Positions 1 to 13,384 of a stretch of DNA of 64,000 nucleotides are shown here, in pieces. The notes under the pieces are model-generated. The model saw only the letters and a program-made list of their open reading frames with translations, was not told where the DNA came from and made no database searches. The position numbers and the translations under genes are program-made. Numbering within the stretch: the stretch's first letter is position 1; each line of letters begins with the position of its first letter. Source of the DNA: Aquila chrysaetos chrysaetos (taxonomy: Eukaryota > Chordata > Aves > Accipitriformes > Accipitridae); NCBI RefSeq assembly GCF_900496995.4, contig NC_044024.1, positions 14,572,698-14,636,697 of the forward strand. Direction: 5' to 3'.

Positions 1-2625
1 GACATCTATTAACCTTCTCATCTTGCTTCTCTTCCTCCTCTTCCTCAAAAAGTAGATTACATTCTTCACTCTCTTGCGTAATAGAGTAATAACCTGGGGC
101 AGCCTAGTTGTCTTTACCATAGAATCAACATCTGCAGAATCAAACAGTATCCAACTAAAAAAAGAGAGGGGTAGGAAAAGAAAAGTATTCCTACCATGCT
201 TTGGCTTGGAAGGAGCTCAAACATAATAGAGCCAGTGAATTCAGGCCAACATTACATAATACACTGTTCATATGTGAACTTCACTCAAATTCCCTTCCAT
301 TATAAATTTATGTCTCCAACAGGAGGTCCTGCAATTGTTACTGTCATATTACTCAGGTTCCCTCACAAATAATAGAGAGAAAACTAAGGTGTCTGGGAAG
401 GCCCATATGTTAAATATGGTTCCTGTTGCTTTACTGAAACAAAAAAATCCTTTTAAACAATGTGCAGAGTGCATTCTACCACTAAAAAGCCAGTAAAGAC
501 AGGAGTAAAAGTACCTTTACTTTTTCTTTTTTTTTTTTTTAACCCCAAAAGCATGCTCTAAACTGCATCTTTTTAACTAAGCCAGAGGACAGATCACATA
601 TTAAAGTCTATATTTGAATGAACCATAAATAACCCAAAGATAACTGTGTACACTAAAACCCAACTCCTCCACATCCCAATCTACTATTTGCAAGAGAAGC
701 TGACCTGCTGCAAGGACTGGGATAATTGAGAACATAAGTGACAGAGGGAGCAAACCACTTTAAAAGTTCACACTTCTAATTCACAGGGAGGAAATGTTAT
801 GAACTGTACCATATTAAAGTTTCTCTACCTTCAAACCACTTTATTATGGCTCAGAGACTATTAAAAACAAGTGTTTGTGCCTAAAACCAAAACCAACCTA
901 GCTACATTTGCCGTTTTGTTTCTTTAGTTCTCACCAGCTATGAATTTTCCAGTCCATTCACTTTGTGGTCAGAAAGGCTATGAAAATAAATTCTAAGCAC
1001 ATGGAAGCAAACCTCAAGAAAAAAAATTGATTCAAAGTGTCTTATGCAGCTAAGAATTCAAACTAGGACCCTGCTATGACATACAAGCACTGTCGCTTAG
1101 GAATAAAAATCCCTACTGAAATTAAGCAATCCATCTTTATGTTCTGAATACTGATTACTTGCAATGAACTCTTACGAACAATTGTTATTTACTAGCGCAG
1201 TAAGCAGGTCATTTCCACTGATTCACATTCAAGCATATGCTACATGACTTGCGTACAATTTGCAAACACAAGAGTGTAAATTTGTGCAGTAAGCTTGATC
1301 CAGCTTGACCCAACCACGTTACATTTCAGGAGCTAACTTAATTGCTATTCCTTACCACTCCCTATCCAATTCTACTCTGGCATATAAATAAAACAAAATA
1401 ATCATTCAAGCTTCTTCAGTCCACCACAAAGTGTCCACATGAAGAAGTTACAAAACAGTAACATTCATATATGGTGTATATCCAATATGTGCACCATCGT
1501 CGTATGTGCACCAAACCAACTTATTACCACTTTTAGATATACCTGTCTTGGTACTGAAACAATCAGATTTTAGCCTGGGATTTGACTACTCATAACCTGA
1601 CGCATATCAATCCCAAAGTATCCTCAAGGAATTTCAACATTTAGATTTCACCTTCATGAACATTCACTGGCACATACCACACTGCAGGATATCCAGGCCA
1701 AACTGCTCAGGAGACCAAATGTTTCAACATGAAAGTCCATGTGTTATCTAATTTGACCTTAAATAAGTGCATTTGATTTTTTTTTTTTTTATCCCCAAGA
1801 AAAATACCAAACATGGCATAGCTTCCTTACATAGGGTATGCAGTCCAGATTGTCCTTTAGGTAGACCATTAAGATTGTCTGGCTGCACAAGTCCCTCTTG
1901 ACTACATACCGCTCACCATCCACACAGCAGTATTCCCATCAAAACGTATTTTATAATATGTTTACACTATGAAAGTGAGCAGAGTACCACCACAGTTTTG
2001 ATGGAAGCATCTGTAAAATTCAGCTGTAAATTTGATAACTCTTTTTTGCCAAATAGGCCATTCCTATCATGCAATAAATGATCACACAATAAAGTTTTCT
2101 TTCAGCAAATGTTGAGATGTTCACAAAAGCTGTCTACTACAGTTCAAAGTAGGAAAGTTTGACTTTGTGCTTTATTTTGCCTCTGCTTAAACTAAAGCAA
2201 TCAAAACTCAGCATAATAGATTTGAAAAAGTTTTTTCATGCCACAAAACCAAATACGTCTTCTCATCTGACCATAAACTTTGTTAACTTCTGTGTCTTTT
2301 TTGGTTTGGTTTGTTTTTTTAAGAACTGAATGAATTGGATTTATTTAAAATTAGAAATTACAAGATAAGTTATTCAGAGCTGATTGGTTTTGCTCTTGGA
2401 CAGTGAACAGGAATTTAGACTTGTTAATACGGGACACTTTTAAAGAAGTCAAGCAGAAACTTCCCAATTTTCAACTATCTGACAGCTTATACAATTGTGG
2501 CTTAAATTAGCCTCAGACTAATAATGACTTGATTCTTTCTGTACCACATTATTTGAAAAAGAAACTTTCATTAAAATGGGAAAAGAAGGAAAGAAAAATA
2601 ATTCAACCACCGCCAATGATAGGGC

Positions 2626-5600
2626 TTATAAACAACAATATTGTTGTGCAAGTTGCTCATCTTTTAAAGTTCTCCAAACAGCATTTGCTGTTTCCTCTAG
2701 GAAATGATGGACCAGCTGTCCTGTCTCCTTCACCAACGCACTGATCAATTCCTGTTCTTTAAGTAATATGCCTATTTTAGGTGCAACTGCTAAAGTGTTC
2801 AAACTGTTGAGCATCCCAGAATTTCTACTGGACTTTTTCTTGTTTTGACCAGTTTCATGTACGCACATAAAATATCAACCCACGCCAGGCTGACCAAAAG
2901 AAATGTGCCCATTTCTTTTTTAAATCTAATAGCCCTTTGCACATAATATTTTTTAACCTAGTTTATCAAATTTAGCATTTAATGTGTCCTTGTAATTTTT
3001 ACAATTTGTAATAGTACTCACCTTTACCAATAGCCTGCAGGGTTAACTGCACGGAAAAATACAAGCTGGAAGATTGATCTGGCCATATTTTCAACAGCAA
3101 CAACATTTTTTGTTCAATGTAACAGGCTTAATATTATTAATTTTATTTGACTATGGGCAAATTTTAAGAAAAGCAGTACTGGCAAATCTGAGCTTGGCAT
3201 GGTAAGAAATAGCTGGTATTACAGCTTCTCCCTATGTCAGCTAGGTAGTAATACAGAAGTACAGAGTAACTTTTAGTTCGGAATACAGTTGTCTTAGAAA
3301 CTTAACTGCTAAGGGCTTTGCTACTCACTAGTTCTTCCTAGCTGAAGAAAAGCAGTACTATACACTAAGCATTCAAAAAAGTGAAATCACTAATCAGATC
3401 GCTCACTTCTCTTGCTCTTTCAAATCAAAAAGCAGCTCAAGACCCTAAAAACTCACAAGTGTTTGGTCTTGTTGCATATTTTCCTATTCTTATGCTAGTA
3501 AGATTTAAAAAAAAAAAAAAAAAACAACAAACAAACAAACAAACAAAAAAACACATACACAAAAATAAAACCAAAACCACAAGTTAAGAACAAAAAAACC
3601 CACACAGGCACTTCAGTCCTTATATTCTGCTATAATCTAAAATCCTCAGTCATTAGGAATTAAAAAAAAAAAAAAATTACCTCCTTTATAAGGTAGGAGA
3701 CATTTTAAATCTGTAGTAGAAATAGAAGAGAAGGCACAGGGATGCAGTTATTGACTTACTTATAAGGAAGACAGGCAGCCCTCCAAAGTTGCATTGTAGT
3801 TCCTGAGCTACAAAGCCGTGTCTCCCCAACACTGCAAGGGACTCAACAACTTCATGGCAGCGCATAACTCAGCTGTGGCTTGCATCCTGCCAGTGGCCAC
3901 AAGAAGAGCTTATACATTAAAGCAGTTTACCGAGAAAGCATGAAGCAGTGAGCAGAGCCACAGTCTTTAACAGAACCAAACTAGAGATTATTTAGCACAT
4001 TTGCCACTCTTTACCTAGAGTGAAAACAAAAATACTATTTATATCACAGGGGTACTCTGATGAGCATCTTTAATAGGATAAAATTCACCCAGCTTCTGCA
4101 TGCCTGCAGGTGAAGTGTGTCCTAGACTTACCTGGAGAATTGCCCTTTGAAAATGTTTGCAGTCAGCCCAAACCAAGACAATCAGCTGGATTTCCACCCC
4201 CCTGCAGCAGGAGTGGCTGGAGATGGCAAGCCGTGTTACACAAACTCATTCCACGTTCCTATGTAAACTGAGCTGATTGTAGTGCAGGAAGTAACTCCCA
4301 GGTATTACTTCTACCAAATTTGAAAGAACTTGCCTCCCACTTCTTATTAGTGAAAATAAACTGATTCCCTCACCCAAGACTTTTCATGTGTATTGCCCTT
4401 ACAATTCAATGAATCCAGCTAAAACTAATTAATTTTTAAATTTAAGCTAATACTTGCCCTGTCTCTTCCTAATATTCACCAAATTCTATTAAATATATAA
4501 AACCATAATATAATTTTTGTCCTTATTGGATACTGAAACTTACTGTATTTACTGACCTAAAGTTTACTGAAATGAGTGAAAACATATATTACTTTGGCTG
4601 AGGCTGTTACTTCAAAATTGCAGAGTGAAGTGCTGTCAGCAATTATACCTACTCAACTCTGAGGAAAAAAAGGGAGAATATGGCCCTTGTACCTATATTT
4701 AAAATATTTATATTGGCCATTTAAATATTTATATATTTGTCACTTTAAAATATTTATATAACTATCTATTCAAGCACTTCATATATTGGAGAGTAAACTT
4801 ACATAATGCAAATAAATTATGTATTAAATATTTACCATAGGTTAATATTTTATGAAATTTACTGTACACACAGTAGGTACAAAACTGGCAAGGGATGAGG
4901 AACTCAAGAGACTACTTTTGCACTTTCAGCACAAAACAAGCATCACTTACATCTGCACTGCTTTTAATGGATTTTATAAGATGCTAAGAGAGCACCTCTG
5001 TTTAGAAATTATGTAATTAAACATCTAGGGATAACTTATCCTTGGGCGGAATTCCACCAAAGTTTGTGGCATTAGTCACAAATAAAGTTGATCCTGCAAT
5101 TTATACGCTAGCAGATCAAAGGAGGAATTGAAAAAAGTTGAGTATGTTGAAATATTAATGATCAAACTTCTAAAACTGCTTTTGACTCCCATGCCCTCAA
5201 CATGGGTTTCTAACAGCCTAATCAGTAATCTAACAGCCAAAGCAAAGCTAAGTATTTCCTTTGTCATGCAGATTTAGACATGAACAGAATCTCTCAACAC
5301 AACAAAAACTCATACTCCATGTAGCAGATTTGAAAAAAACAAACAAACAACATGTCTTCCCCTACAGTTCTAAAAGGTTTAACATTTTCTCAGCCCATAA
5401 CTGAACTCCATTTTTAACCATCAGGCCATAACTTGCTCCTGTGTCAAATTCGAAACAGCCACAGTCTATCTGAATCTTAAGAAAAACATGCTGTGAGTTA
5501 AAAACCAAAACAAAACAAAGCAACAATCCCAAGGGTCTGCTCTCTATGCTCTGAGATACAGAGGGACAAGTTCAGGATCTCAGAATCAACCTCAGACTGT

Positions 5601-8600
5601 AAAGGCATCCTACTGCTGGCATAGTCCCTGTCCAAATGAGAGTCTTCTAGCAACAACGTATAACAAATTAATACCAAAAGTACATTGTAGTACCAATACA
5701 GTCCTTTTTTACATTTTTATGACAAGTTGATATATCGGCAGTAAGTTTATACCAAAGGGCTATATGAGTAGAAGAGTCCTTATGGCACTGAAATTTCCTC
5801 AGAGCTTTTTAATTCCTTCATAACTTTTTAATTCTGATTAACAGTCATAATAAACTCTAAATTTACTTACAGCCTCCAAGCATTAGACTTTATTAATCCA
5901 CATAACATGCCAATTAAGTTAATATACTTCAATTCTGTCTGGTTCTGAAAGATGTTTTAATCCTACTGGCAAATACGAAAGCAAACCAGCAAGCGAGTCT
6001 CCTTGCTCAGTTTTTGAACAATTGACCTTATTTTGCTGCATTCTAATAAATTAACTTCCTGGTGGGAAGCACGTACTTCAAGAACTAGGAATTGTTCTGC
6101 CTGCTAGCAAACATAGCAAGGTTCCTGTCCTTGCACTGACCATGTAAGAGAGGCACAGGAGTCAGATTTGCTCCAGAGGTAGAATTTGTCCTCTGGTCCA
6201 AGTGAAGTCCCTGTCCACATCCCAGGCTCTCTCCTCTGCCCCTTCCTCATCCTCCATGCTGCTCTGTCAGTCCCATCTCCTCTGCCTCCCTGGTTCTGCC
6301 TTCTGACGCAGGAGCCTATACTTTCCTGTGCACTTTAGCACAGCATTGCCTCATGCTGCTCTTGTAGGTCACTATGATCCATAACCTCCTTCAGTTCCAT
6401 CATAGTCCATGTAGTCTGCCAGCAGCAGGTTTAGCAATCCTCATTACAGTTTATAACCATGGCACACACAGTCTGATTTTGACCACTAAAAATTAAAAGT
6501 CACGGCTGACTAGGTGATATGCATTACATTACAAGCAGTTCACTGCCATCTTACTAAGAATATTTAAAGTGTACTGTCTGCCTTGAGAGAGTTCTTCAAT
6601 GCCCCTTGTTTAAATTCAAGTAGGGGACTAACAGGACACCCAGAGCTCTCAAGCTTACAGAACCATTAGTTTTGATAGATGGCTGTTATTATACCTCTCC
6701 ATGTTTAATTGTTTTCTACTCCGGTTACCTATAAGCCAATTAGGAAATGCCTGCTGCTTCTTACTTTCACATGAATGGCACCATCCCGATTACAGGGCTG
6801 CCAACAAGGAAGAAAAAAGCTTCTTCCAAAAATACGTATATTGAAGTCAATTGTCCCTCCTGCTGCAACTGCCTGTACGTGAAGAATTACTATTAGAAAA
6901 TATGCACTGCTCTCTTCTCAGGTGAGGTGACATGTTGATTCACAGGTCGGTTTTTGCTTCACATTTTAGTTCTCTATGAGTGTGCCAGCCTAATGTCTTC
7001 AAACACTTTAGGAAGTTCTGCTCAGGCCAGGAGCAGCCAGGGTGTGATGGCGAAGGCACTTTGGAAGCAGCTCTTTCAGAAATGACACTTTGTTGAAGGC
7101 AAGCTACTGCCTACCTGCCACAGAGAGAGAGAGCACATACAATCAGCAGACACTACAAGAAAGTGACCTGTCATCAGTTCATGTCCAACTTTACTCAGAC
7201 CAGCTTATCTATGTCCCAAGTAGTAACAAGGAACTCTATCAGGGTATTCATAGTACACTCCACTGCTCTTCTTATAGCGACCTTTTCATAGAAGACAAAG
7301 CTTGAAAGAAGAGAGGGAGGGCACTGGTGAAAAGCATATTAACACAGTCCTTCTGGGGATCAGCGTGCACTGTAATTAATAATATGGGAATACAAAAAAA
7401 CATTAATTTACTGTGGAGGGGAAAAAAAGGGAACAGAAGCATGATGACCATAGGAAATTCAGCACAAAAGTTCATGAGAATGTTTAGCTAACTGACCTTC
7501 CTTAATGAAATGTTGATTGCAGATGAAATAATGTTTCACAAAAATGCTCCCCAATTAATTTCTCAAGCAATTCTTTCACTGCAAAAACCAATCATGATCA
7601 TGTTTTGAATACATTCTTTTTGCACCAAGTACATTATTCATGAATCAATAGATTGTGTAGAGGACTTGATATGGAAGTGAAGTCTTACTTTCACACATCC
7701 ATTTGAACTTTTTTGTATTTTGTTCAGCCACACATGCAGAAAAGCACTGGGAATTAGTTTAGCTATATCCTTAATCATGATAAGTCAAAGCAAGGGTAGT
7801 GCCCATATTTCTGATCCCCCACTCGCAAGGTGAAAATTTTCAGGTGATGAGACACTAGTCTAAGGCTCACACCAAACAGCAGATTACAAAGCATTTTTAA
7901 AGTTCATTTAAAAATCTCAATTCAGCATAGCTTGGAAAGGTTAAATTGCAGCAAAGCAAACTGATAGTCACTTAGCATCTGTGTCAGACTTGAAGATTTT
8001 AATCTGAAATAGCCCTGCTTAATAAAACTGATTGTCCTTCTTCCCCATCCCCCAAAAGAAAACAGAATCTTAATGCTGAACATCAGTTACCAGTAAAAGG
8101 TCATGTTGCAATATGAGCAATGAAACCAAAATGAGATCTGTATAACAGCAATAACAGTCAGAAGCTTCTTAACCTAGGTACTTAATGAACAATGTTAAAA
8201 AGCTGCTTTACAAACAAAAATAAATAAAAAGTATCTAATAATAATAATAGTGACCTCTGAATTGAGCTAATTAATGTACACAAGTACTACAGATAAACTG
8301 ACACTCAAGAGTTACTTCTGTAATCTTAGACATTGTCTTGGGAATAAATGCTGAGACATGAACAAAAGACATCTTCACCTCCACAAAGTCAGAAAAAAAC
8401 CCACATTGCAAGGGTGTGGTGAGAGTTATACTTGCTGACATCCCTCATTTTCCTCTGTTTTCTCAACTTCCCTTTTGTTCTTGGTGGAATCATTAAACAG
8501 CATTTTGCAGTGAATCGTTCACATAGAGTTTTCAGCAAAGCCTATGAAAGAACACCACCTTGTACAAGACTCAGGACTTAAGCAGGGCAGCTACAGCCAT

Positions 8601-8893
8601 GGTCCATGCAGAAGTCCTGAAGAGCTGGCCAGACTGCATGTTCAAGATTGCAGTCAGTGGAAACATTTTCAATCATAAAGGCCCTTTCTTTGACAATTTA
8701 GAAGACGAGACAGAGGAATAGCTCAAGAGGTAGGCAAGGGCAGCAGACTACCAAGAGCAGATCAGCCTTGCTCCCACTGCCCACTTCACCTGTGCCCTGC
8801 CTCCAGGAAGCAAGTCTGGCTGCCAAAGCCGCTGCGGACACTGCTGCCTTCACAACCAGCACAATCTCACGTGCAGGCCTGTTCATCCCACCA
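2626..8893 (-). CDS. Possible chain of exons of an unrecognised gene (hypothesis)
   Basis: Several short minus-strand stretches lie between splice-like sites and stay open in a compatible phase. Reading 5' to 3' on the minus strand they are 8,893-8,790, 8,137-8,091, 7,746-7,689, 7,152-7,115, 6,797-6,765, 5,944-5,871, 4,201-4,132, about 3,867-3,760, 3,126-3,022, and a last open part ending at a stop at 2,626-2,628. The best donors are CAG|GTAAGT at 4,132, AA|GTAAGT at 3,760 and AAG|GTGAGT at 3,022. The best acceptors are pyrimidine-rich tracts before 6,797 and 5,944. The conceptual peptides are hydrophobic and helix-like, for example GVEIQLIVLVWADCKHFQ and FGGLPVFLI, which would fit an ARM or HEAT type protein. 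One link (8,316 to 8,137) does not keep phase and one implied intron is only about 63 bases. AT-rich DNA yields such chains by chance, so this is a lead rather than a gene call. I recognise no family. Confidence 0.2.
3507..3590. repeat. Poly-A and CAAA simple repeat
   Basis: Eighteen A residues are followed by a run of CAAA units and further A/C-rich sequence. It is low-complexity DNA and could be the remnant of a retroposon tail, though no element body is visible upstream. Confidence 0.85.
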
Positions 8894-9499
8894 CTTGTGG
8901 CAGCAACAGCAGCAAGCCCAGCTTCTCTCCTTTCCCTCTTTTCTTTCTCCTTCCATGCCAGAAGCAATGACATCCCAACCCTCATTTTTGACTAACAATA
9001 TTTAAGTTTTCACAAAAAGCTGGGTAGCTCTGGGACAAGTCCAATATAAATTTAAACTTTAATCTTTGAACAATGCTCACGTTTCATCTTCCATGTCTGT
9101 TTACACAAGCATCACACAGTATCAGCTAGTTCACAGTAAAGTCACAAGCTTTGAAATTTTTAGAACTGTTAGGCTTTGCTTTCAGTATGTTTGTTTGGTG
9201 AATATTCAAGTGAGCTTGCTTCTCCTTGTATGACTAGTTCCCCAAATGTAAAGTTCACAAAATGAATAATTCATATTCAGGAAGACAATGTATTGACACA
9301 GCACAGGAAGACACTCTCTCCAGAGACCAGTGTGGATATCACCAAGAAAATACAGGGGGAGGGAACCACAACTAGACCCTGCTCAATGGATATCATACAT
9401 GCATGACTCCACGTCACTATGAAATACCACTAAACTTCTTATTCAAAGCAACTTGTGGACCCTTCCTAATACCATCCACATGTCAGTTATTGTCAGTAT

Positions 9500-9610
9500 G
9501 TCTCCACCACATACTTTTTAAGTACTGGACTGACATAATCCTATCATCTGACTCCCTTCTGTGAAATGGGGATAATACAGTAACTCTGTGCACACAACTA
9601 ATGAGGCATA
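9500..9610 (+). repeat. Possible MIR SINE remnant
   Basis: The segment CTGTGAAATGGGGATAATAC near 9,560 matches the well-known 3' part of MIR elements (CTGTAAAATGGGGATAATA). The surrounding 50-60 bases are consistent but strongly decayed. It rests on motif memory only. Confidence 0.35.
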
Positions 9611-11437
9611 GTGTTCAAGTCCCATACTAGAGCCCCCACCCAACAAGACACTGTTTTCTCCTATATGCTCTTCACACAGTCAATGAACATCCCTGGAGTT
9701 TGTCTTGGAAAGCCATTTATTGGGGCAAGGTTTGCTTGGTCTGGGAAAGAAAGGGTTTTAAATTCTATAATAAATCTCCTTATATTCTACAGCAGATTAA
9801 GTACCTGCATTTGCACCACAAGGACTTGCCTGCTTATATTCATCCATGGGAACTGCACAATTAGTCACAACCTACTCAAAGATGAGAAATGTCATTTGGT
9901 TATATACATATATACATGCATATACAAGGCCAATTCTTTCTGCTGGTATTACTAACTTCTTTGAAGTGGAAAGACTAGTACTAAAAAGAATGTCACACCT
10001 TTACTCTTTACTGAATGTCATCTTAAAAAAAAAAAAAAAAAAACCACAGGAAAAGCCATTTACCAATTCATAGAAATGCCTACAGTATTTTTCTTACTGT
10101 CTCCTCAACTCTTAAAAACTCGTAAATAGAGTCCTCCCAAACCTAGACAGCTTAGCATTCCACACAATTTAGTTTCTAGGCACAATCTTTGACTGATATA
10201 CTAAACTCAAGCTGCTTATAAAGTGATTCAGTTCTGGTTAATGGAAAGGAAGATTATATGATATAAACCAAAATATTTTACAGGGTGGGTGCATGAAATC
10301 AATGAGTCACTTAGCTTTTATAGTCAACCTGGTCACAATAGCAGATGACCTTGTCCTTTTCACATCCCAAGGATCAAAAGTGTGCACTTAACATTTTTCT
10401 TCTTTAATCTCCTAACTCACAGTCCTGCCATCCTAGTTTTTTATACTTTCATTTGCCAGTTACAGCAGGGAGATTACAAGTGATGTACGTGTTCAAGATC
10501 AATATGCCTGTAAGGAGATGGAATTCATATTGATCTTCAGTCATGCAGCACATATGCCTCACTTGTTATAATCCTTTCACTATAAACAGAAATCCTGCTC
10601 CTGCATGCTGGTTTTCTTCCTTATTACTGCTTCAGTAGTGCTCTTTCCTGCTCCTACATCCCATTCTCAGACTGCTCCTATAGCAGTATGTAATCTTTGC
10701 TCCCAGGCTTTAAAAACTAAAAACTAATGGCAGCAACAACTGTGTCTAGTGTTTCATGGCAACAAAACAGAATTTTATTGTTCTCCAAAAGATCCAATCT
10801 GATTAATTAGCCCTTCGTAAATTAGAGCAAGGACAACAGCTATTAGTGTAATTTAAGTTCCAGTATCCCTGTACAGACTGTATTTCACAGCTACACCAGG
10901 AAGGCACAAGGCATCATGGTAAGCATATTCTGACCATAGAGTCTGATGCAAAGAGCATAAAGAATTATTTGCATGTGGAACCATCACAATATTTCCAATA
11001 AAATGTTCTATTTTTCTGATTATTTGTGTTTATTCAGGTTGTAAACAAATCTCTCCCCCTTGTATATAGGTTCTCCTTCTCCCAAGAAGTTTATACCTTT
11101 TTCACATTTGATCAAACTTTCCAAAGCAGAAGGGACATTTTTTTACAACCTCTACAACTCGCACTCTTCTCAGGAGTTGCTTAGAAGTTAAACCCATACC
11201 ATTGGTGTTCTCAGCCCTCCTTTTCCACACCGTTGCTGCATAGCTTCACAAGCCTTGCTGGGCATGTGGTGAGCCACTGGAGAGACACAGCAAGACAGCA
11301 GGCCGAGCTTTGTGTGGCATGCAACTCCAGGCATTCATTATGGATGAACACACATAGTGCTTAAAGAAGCATATAATCCACAAATATGGTCTGTTTGTCT
11401 CACAAACAGCAGTATCCAAAGAAACCACAAGGACTTC

Positions 11438-11460
11438 AAAAAAAAAAAAAAAAAAAAAAA
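11438..11460. repeat. Poly-A tract (23 A)
   Basis: An uninterrupted run of 23 A. No recognisable retroposon body precedes it. Confidence 0.9.
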
Positions 11461-13384
11461 TCACACTTTGAAGCTAACCTGTACAATCTAGCAGTCAGAC
11501 TGCCATTCTGAATATCCAGGCTGTGCACGATTCAGAGTACACACTTAAAACCAGAACACCCAACATCCCAACTCCAGGAGTCCCAACTGCTGGGTGGTTT
11601 TGGTGCTGTTCCTGTGCTCCTCATCAATACTGTGTTAAGAGTGTTAAAATAAACAAAAACCAGAGAAAATACACTCTAACTTTGAAAGGCTCCAGTTTCA
11701 TTCTGTTGTCGAATAGCAAAAGTTTACAGAGCTCATATTCCACAGGATGGGAAAGTTTTCCCCACCCATATAATCTAATGCTCTGATGTATCATAATATT
11801 GTCTTAAAGTGCTATTTTTAGCTGAACCAAATGTGACAAATATTGAAACAAGTGTACTTGTTTCAATAATTACTTTATTTCTTTCATATTGTTTGCAGAA
11901 AGGTTTATAAAAATTCATGTCAGGACAAGGATTTAGCGTTCTTCCTATGAACATCTGCAATCGCATCCCCTACAAGAGCTGACACATCTACTTACATTGA
12001 TAGCTTTACTTCCAATCATTCTGATTTTCACAGACTTTCAGTGGCCTGTAAAACTGACCCATAATGAGATTTTTTTGCTATGCATCAGATGGAGGCTTTC
12101 AGTGCGCATTAATGAATGTCTACCCATTCATTTATGGTATAAAGACACTTTCAGAGTTTCTTCCTCCTACAGAAATATTAACTCTTTGCCATCTTTAGAA
12201 TATTCGCCCCCCTGCAAATTACTCAGCTTAAAAGCAAAGTAATTCTATGTATGCAAACAACTGACAACAAAATACTACGTATCTCAAAACAAACGTCTAG
12301 ATGGAAAATAAAAGATTCTTAAGATTATAAACTGAGTTAAACCATGCAGATTCTGCCACCTGTCTGGGTGTAGCTCAAAGGTCAGCCCAGCACTACTCAG
12401 ACTCAGCAATGCAAATCTGCCACCAAGAGAAAACAGTTCAATTAAGGAAACAAAACTAAAATTATACTTCCAGTCTTGCAACAGCCCAGAAGTCATACCT
12501 TTTAAGTCAATGCCTCCTGCTGTGTTATACTTATTCTGTAAACATCAAAGGGAACTTAAAGAATACGAAGTCCCCTTCCACAGTTTACACAAGTTTAAAA
12601 AAACAGAATACAAACTCATTCTCCAGAGAGAGCCATTTAAAAACGCCAAGTATTTTCTTTTCTTAAAGCTAGCATATTACCCTCTTAAACAGACCTCTCC
12701 ATTGCCACGGGGCCTGCAGCATTGAGACACACGATGCAGAGACATCTTCACACATTGAAACACATGACAGAAGCACACTCCCTCACCAAGTTACATGGAA
12801 AGAGCATGTCCAGTCATGCAACAAGGCGGACACAACTGGCAGAGACTGCAGCCACAAGCCTGACAGCACCTCTGGCCACAAAACAATGCCAACAAGACAA
12901 AAACTTATTTAAAAACATCTGATTTTGACAATCCAAAGCTAGCACTGCATTTTGGTATTTAACATTTTTTCAGCTAGTACATAGTGGGGAACAAAGTATT
13001 GCTCGCTTCTCAGAGTAAAAATCCAAATATAAAAGAAATCTGTTGTGTGGTATAATAGAGGCTGATCTACCTCCTCAGCAGAACTTCAACCACTTAAAAA
13101 ATATTGAACATTTGCATATGAATGTCTTCAATGGCAATTAAACACCTCTTGAGTTTCTACATAGAACACAGCAGTATTAATGAATTCATACCACTTTTAA
13201 TGTAAACTGGTAAAAAATGAGAAAGATTTAACAGAATAGCCTATGCAAAAGTAGTCCAGGAACACTCCTGTAGAAATTAAGATAATGAATTAGACAAAAA
13301 AAAAGATCTTTTCCCACTCCCCACTTGATTAACCTGTGATTTCATGTACAGAAGGTATTCACCTACACAACAGGAACAACACCA

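Larger units (their letters stand above)
1..13384. other. AT-rich, mostly non-coding stretch
   Basis: No recognisable protein domain is visible in these 13.4 kb. The base composition is AT-rich, with many homopolymer and short tandem tracts: a poly-T near 526-540, poly-T near 1,777-1,790, poly-A plus CAAA repeats at 3,507-3,590, poly-A near 10,026-10,043 and a run of 23 A at 11,438-11,460. A block at about 4,690-4,760 repeats the core AAATATTTATAT three times. Weak minus-strand exon candidates at 2.6-8.9 kb are listed separately. The rest looks like intron or intergenic DNA. Confidence 0.6.
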
